Of a stretch of DNA of 64,000 nt, positions 62,364 through 64,000 are shown in pieces; positions within the stretch are counted from its first letter, which is position 1; the number at the start of each line of letters is the position of its first letter. The DNA is from Streptomyces sp. NBC_01260 (GTDB taxonomy: Bacteria; Actinomycetota; Actinomycetes; Streptomycetales; Streptomycetaceae). A program made the position numbers and the translations under genes. The notes under the pieces are model-generated. The model was given only the letters and a program-made list of their open reading frames with translations, had not been told where the DNA came from and did no database searches. The stretch lies in NCBI RefSeq assembly GCF_036226405.1, contig NZ_CP108464.1:2852001-2916000 (forward strand), read 5' to 3'.

Positions 62364-62386
62364 TGTAATAGAACGTGTCTTACACT
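62364..62386 (+). promoter_or_regulatory. Operator and promoter of the toxin-antitoxin pair
   Basis: TGTAA (62364-62368) and TTACA (62380-62384) are inverted repeats separated by 11 nt. TACACT (62381-62386) looks like a -10 box six bases before ATG 62393. This suggests autoregulation by the antitoxin and a leaderless message. Confidence 0.55.
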
Positions 62387-62392
62387 ATGGGC

Positions 62393-62665
62393 ATGAAGCC
62401 GACCAGAGCTGGGACCACAGAGAACATTTCCGTGTCCATGCCCACAGAGCTGATCAGCGAGCTCCGCTCTCGGACCGGTCGCCGCGGGCTGTCCAGCTAC
62501 ATCGCCGACGCTGTCAGACACCAGCTCGCCATGGACGGGCTCGCCGAGATCGTCGCGTCGCACGAAGAGGAGCACGGCACGCTCACGGAGCAGGAGATCG
62601 ATGCAGCTCGCCGCGAACTCTTCGGGGAAGAGAACGCCGGGGACGTCGAACGGGGCGCTGCGTGA
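62393..62665 (+). CDS. Ribbon-helix-helix antitoxin (VapB-like)
   Basis: A 90-residue protein. The N-terminus (ENISVSMPTELISELRSRTGRRGLSSYIADAVRHQLAMDGL) is a ribbon-helix-helix DNA-binding domain; the acidic tail EEEHGTLTEQEIDAARRELFGEE should wrap the toxin. ATG 62393 is preferred because of the nearby -10 box; ATG 62387 and GTG 62375 are in frame. The stop overlaps the toxin start by four bases. Confidence 0.85.
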   Translation: MKPTRAGTTENISVSMPTELISELRSRTGRRGLSSYIADAVRHQLAMDGLAEIVASHEEEHGTLTEQEIDAARRELFGEENAGDVERGAA

Positions 62666-63069
62666 AGGAGCAGCCGGCCCGCTCCCTGGTGCTCGCCTCC
62701 GAGGCACTCTCCCTGCTTCTGCGCAACGACCGCAGAATGGCAGCTCGCATCGAGGCGTCCCGGCAGGCCGGAGTGCCTGTCCTCGTCTCTGTGCTGACCA
62801 TCGTTGAAGCAGCACAGGGGAAGACCGATCTGGCGCGCTTGAAGTGGGTACTCTCCCGGCTGCGAGTGGAACCGGCCAGCCAGGAAGACTCCCTGACCGC
62901 GGTGGCGCTACTCCGGGACGCGGGTGGGCTGCACGGGCACAAGTACGCCATCGACGCTCTCGTCGCAGCGCTGGCGCTCCGAGCTCCGGCCCCCGTGATC
63001 GTCCTGACCTCCGACCGCGACGACTGGTCGAAGCTCTGCGGAGGCCGCGTGATCATCAGAGAGGTGTGA
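62662..63069 (+). CDS. PIN-domain toxin (VapC-like)
   Basis: A 135-residue PIN protein starting at GTG 62662. The fold pattern is clear: LVLASEALSLLLRN, LVSVLTIVEAAQGKTDLARLKWVLSRL, KYAIDALVAALALRAPAPVIVLTSDRDDWSKLC. Catalytic acids present are Glu in TIVEA, Asp in AIDALV and Asp in LTSDRDD. The usual first Asp (in LVLDxxAL) is Ala here, with a Glu two residues later. It would cleave RNA if the remaining acids suffice. Confidence 0.85.
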   Translation: MKEQPARSLVLASEALSLLLRNDRRMAARIEASRQAGVPVLVSVLTIVEAAQGKTDLARLKWVLSRLRVEPASQEDSLTAVALLRDAGGLHGHKYAIDALVAALALRAPAPVIVLTSDRDDWSKLCGGRVIIREV

Positions 63070-63100
63070 GGCCGCGTACTACTCGGTCTGCGAGTTCACC

Positions 63101-63258
63101 GGCACCAACGACACGCCGAGTAGCCGACCGACGGCAGAACGGGCACATCGCGCCGCCGTGCTTCCTCGAAGGCGTCCGCTCCCCCAAGGCCACCAGTCGA
63201 CGGGATGCTCAGCATGCTGAAGCAGATGAGGCGAGGTCACACCGGCCAACCGGTTCAT
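63101..63258 (-). pseudogene. Decayed second copy of the yyaL 5' end
   Basis: Read from 63258 this gives [26 protein letters not shown], near-identical to the start of the intact YyaL protein (61218). It then loses frame because of one extra base in a C-run, although nucleotide similarity continues (GGCACATCGCGCCG, CGACACGCCGAGTAGCCGACC). Similarity stops near 63101, at the codons for CHWCH. The fragment bounds the accessory insert 61219-63100. Confidence 0.85.
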
Positions 63259-63654
63259 GCGATCCAGCCTCTCGCAACGCCCAACCCCGTCGGTGAAGCC
63301 TGCGTGGACCCTGCCTCGCTTGGCCGAACGGCACTTGTGCGCCATCACGTGGTGGATGTCAGCCTCACCACTGGGTAACAACTCGCCTCCCGCGATGACG
63401 GCCGCTTCTCCACGGCTTCGACGATCTCTGCCACGAGGGCACGCGCGGAGGGACGGGGCCATCGCGGTGGGGTGACGCCGGTCGGGCACGGGTCGCCGTT
63501 GCCGCGGCCGGTCGTGGTCCCGCGCCCCGTTTCCCGCGCAGGGCTGTCGGCGCAGTCTCGCGGGCTCCCTGTTGCGCACGGGCCCGAGGCAGGAGACTGG
63601 TACTCCGTGGGACCGGGTGCCGGCCGGCCGACGGGCTGGAACCGAGGGGGACTT
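63259..63654. other. Intergenic region without a recognised gene
   Basis: Open frames on both strands here have no family features and look like shadows. No strong hairpin was noticed. The region lies next to the yyaL fragment and may contain further degraded sequence. Confidence 0.5.
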
Positions 63655-64000
63655 ATGCGGATGCGGGACAGCCACCGGGCGGACGCCGAGAGGCTGTTGG
63701 TGCGGGCCGTGGAGGAAGAGGCGCGGCGCACCGGCGGACGAACGGACTCCGGCGTGCTGATGACGCGTGCGCGGGGCGCCCTGGACACCATGGCGTCGGG
63801 TGCGGCCGAGGAGTACGCCTCGTACGTCCAGGCGCTCGACGCCGCGGCGGCCGGGCAGATACCGCTGGCGGCCCGCCTCAACCGGGCCACGCTGGGAACA
63901 CCGCTGCTGGTCACGGGAGTTGCCGCGACCGCGGCCTTCGGTGCGGATCTGGTGCTCGGCACGGCGTCGGGCCTGGCGCTCGGCGCGGGGGCCGTCGTCG
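63655..64000 (+). CDS. Unrecognised protein, cut by the window end
   Basis: An open frame from ATG 63655 (GAGGGGG seven bases upstream) runs off the window after 115 codons: MRMRDSHRADAERLLVRAVEEEARRTGG, an Ala-rich helical stretch, then hydrophobic Gly/Ala segments (TPLLVTGVAATAAFGADLVLG, ASGLALGAGAVV) that look like membrane helices. No family can be named from this part. Confidence 0.65.
   Translation, partial: MRMRDSHRADAERLLVRAVEEEARRTGGRTDSGVLMTRARGALDTMASGAAEEYASYVQALDAAAAGQIPLAARLNRATLGTPLLVTGVAATAAFGADLVLGTASGLALGAGAVV

Overview
The window looks like chromosomal DNA of a Streptomyces or close relative. Its GC content is high, GTG starts and 4-bp stop/start overlaps are frequent, and Shine-Dalgarno sites are strong. 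Characteristic families are present: a DUF397/Scr1-type XRE pair, an actinobacterial Tad pilus operon, GTP-dependent PEPCK, a 55-residue hydrophobic protein, DUF1206, and a DasR-like operator before a GH18 chitinase. No rRNA, tRNA or CRISPR array was seen.

Layout. 0.1-6.1 kb: a secreted beta-propeller protein, an XRE/MmyB-type regulator, a TIM-barrel protein of the so-called abortive infection family, a TetR remnant with palindromic operators, a deazaflavin-reductase/hemerythrin fusion and an AbiEi/DUF559 protein. 6.3-8.2 kb: an ATP-binding protein / XRE / DUF397 module. 8.2-21.4 kb: a Tn7-like transposon. 21.4-33.5 kb: a minus-strand Tad pilus operon with its own two-component system. 34-38.5 kb: chitinase and a membrane Ser/Thr kinase. 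38.5-46.7 kb: an IS5-family insertion, then a GntP permease / RidA / IclR / sugar kinase group divergent from D-amino-acid genes. 46.7-59.2 kb: siderophore reductase/TetR, membrane proteins, protease, NAT, aminotransferase, PEPCK, hemolysin III and an MFS/TetR efflux pair. 59.2-64 kb: a YyaL-type protein, a small accessory insert (methylase/HsdS relic plus VapBC-like pair) bounded by a decayed second copy of the yyaL 5' end, and a gene cut by the window edge.

The main discovery is the transposon. It carries tnsA-tnsB-tnsC-tniQ with 4-bp overlaps. Its ends begin TGTAGGGTCTC and finish GAGACCCTACA, and they are flanked by an exact 5-bp duplication, GCCCT (8200-8204 and 21408-21412). A 223-bp mini-element holding only a left and a right end (8205-8427) sits in tandem before the full element (8432-21407). 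The tnsA-side end faces the 3' end of the Tad-locus ompA-like gene, 22 bp from its stop, which parallels Tn7 beside glmS. The cargo includes a small HEPN-like protein followed by an 891-residue two-P-loop ATPase with the deviant motif KGGVGRT. That pair is my best candidate for an uncharacterised defence or conflict system. The cargo also has a two-S1-domain protein and two unrecognised small proteins.
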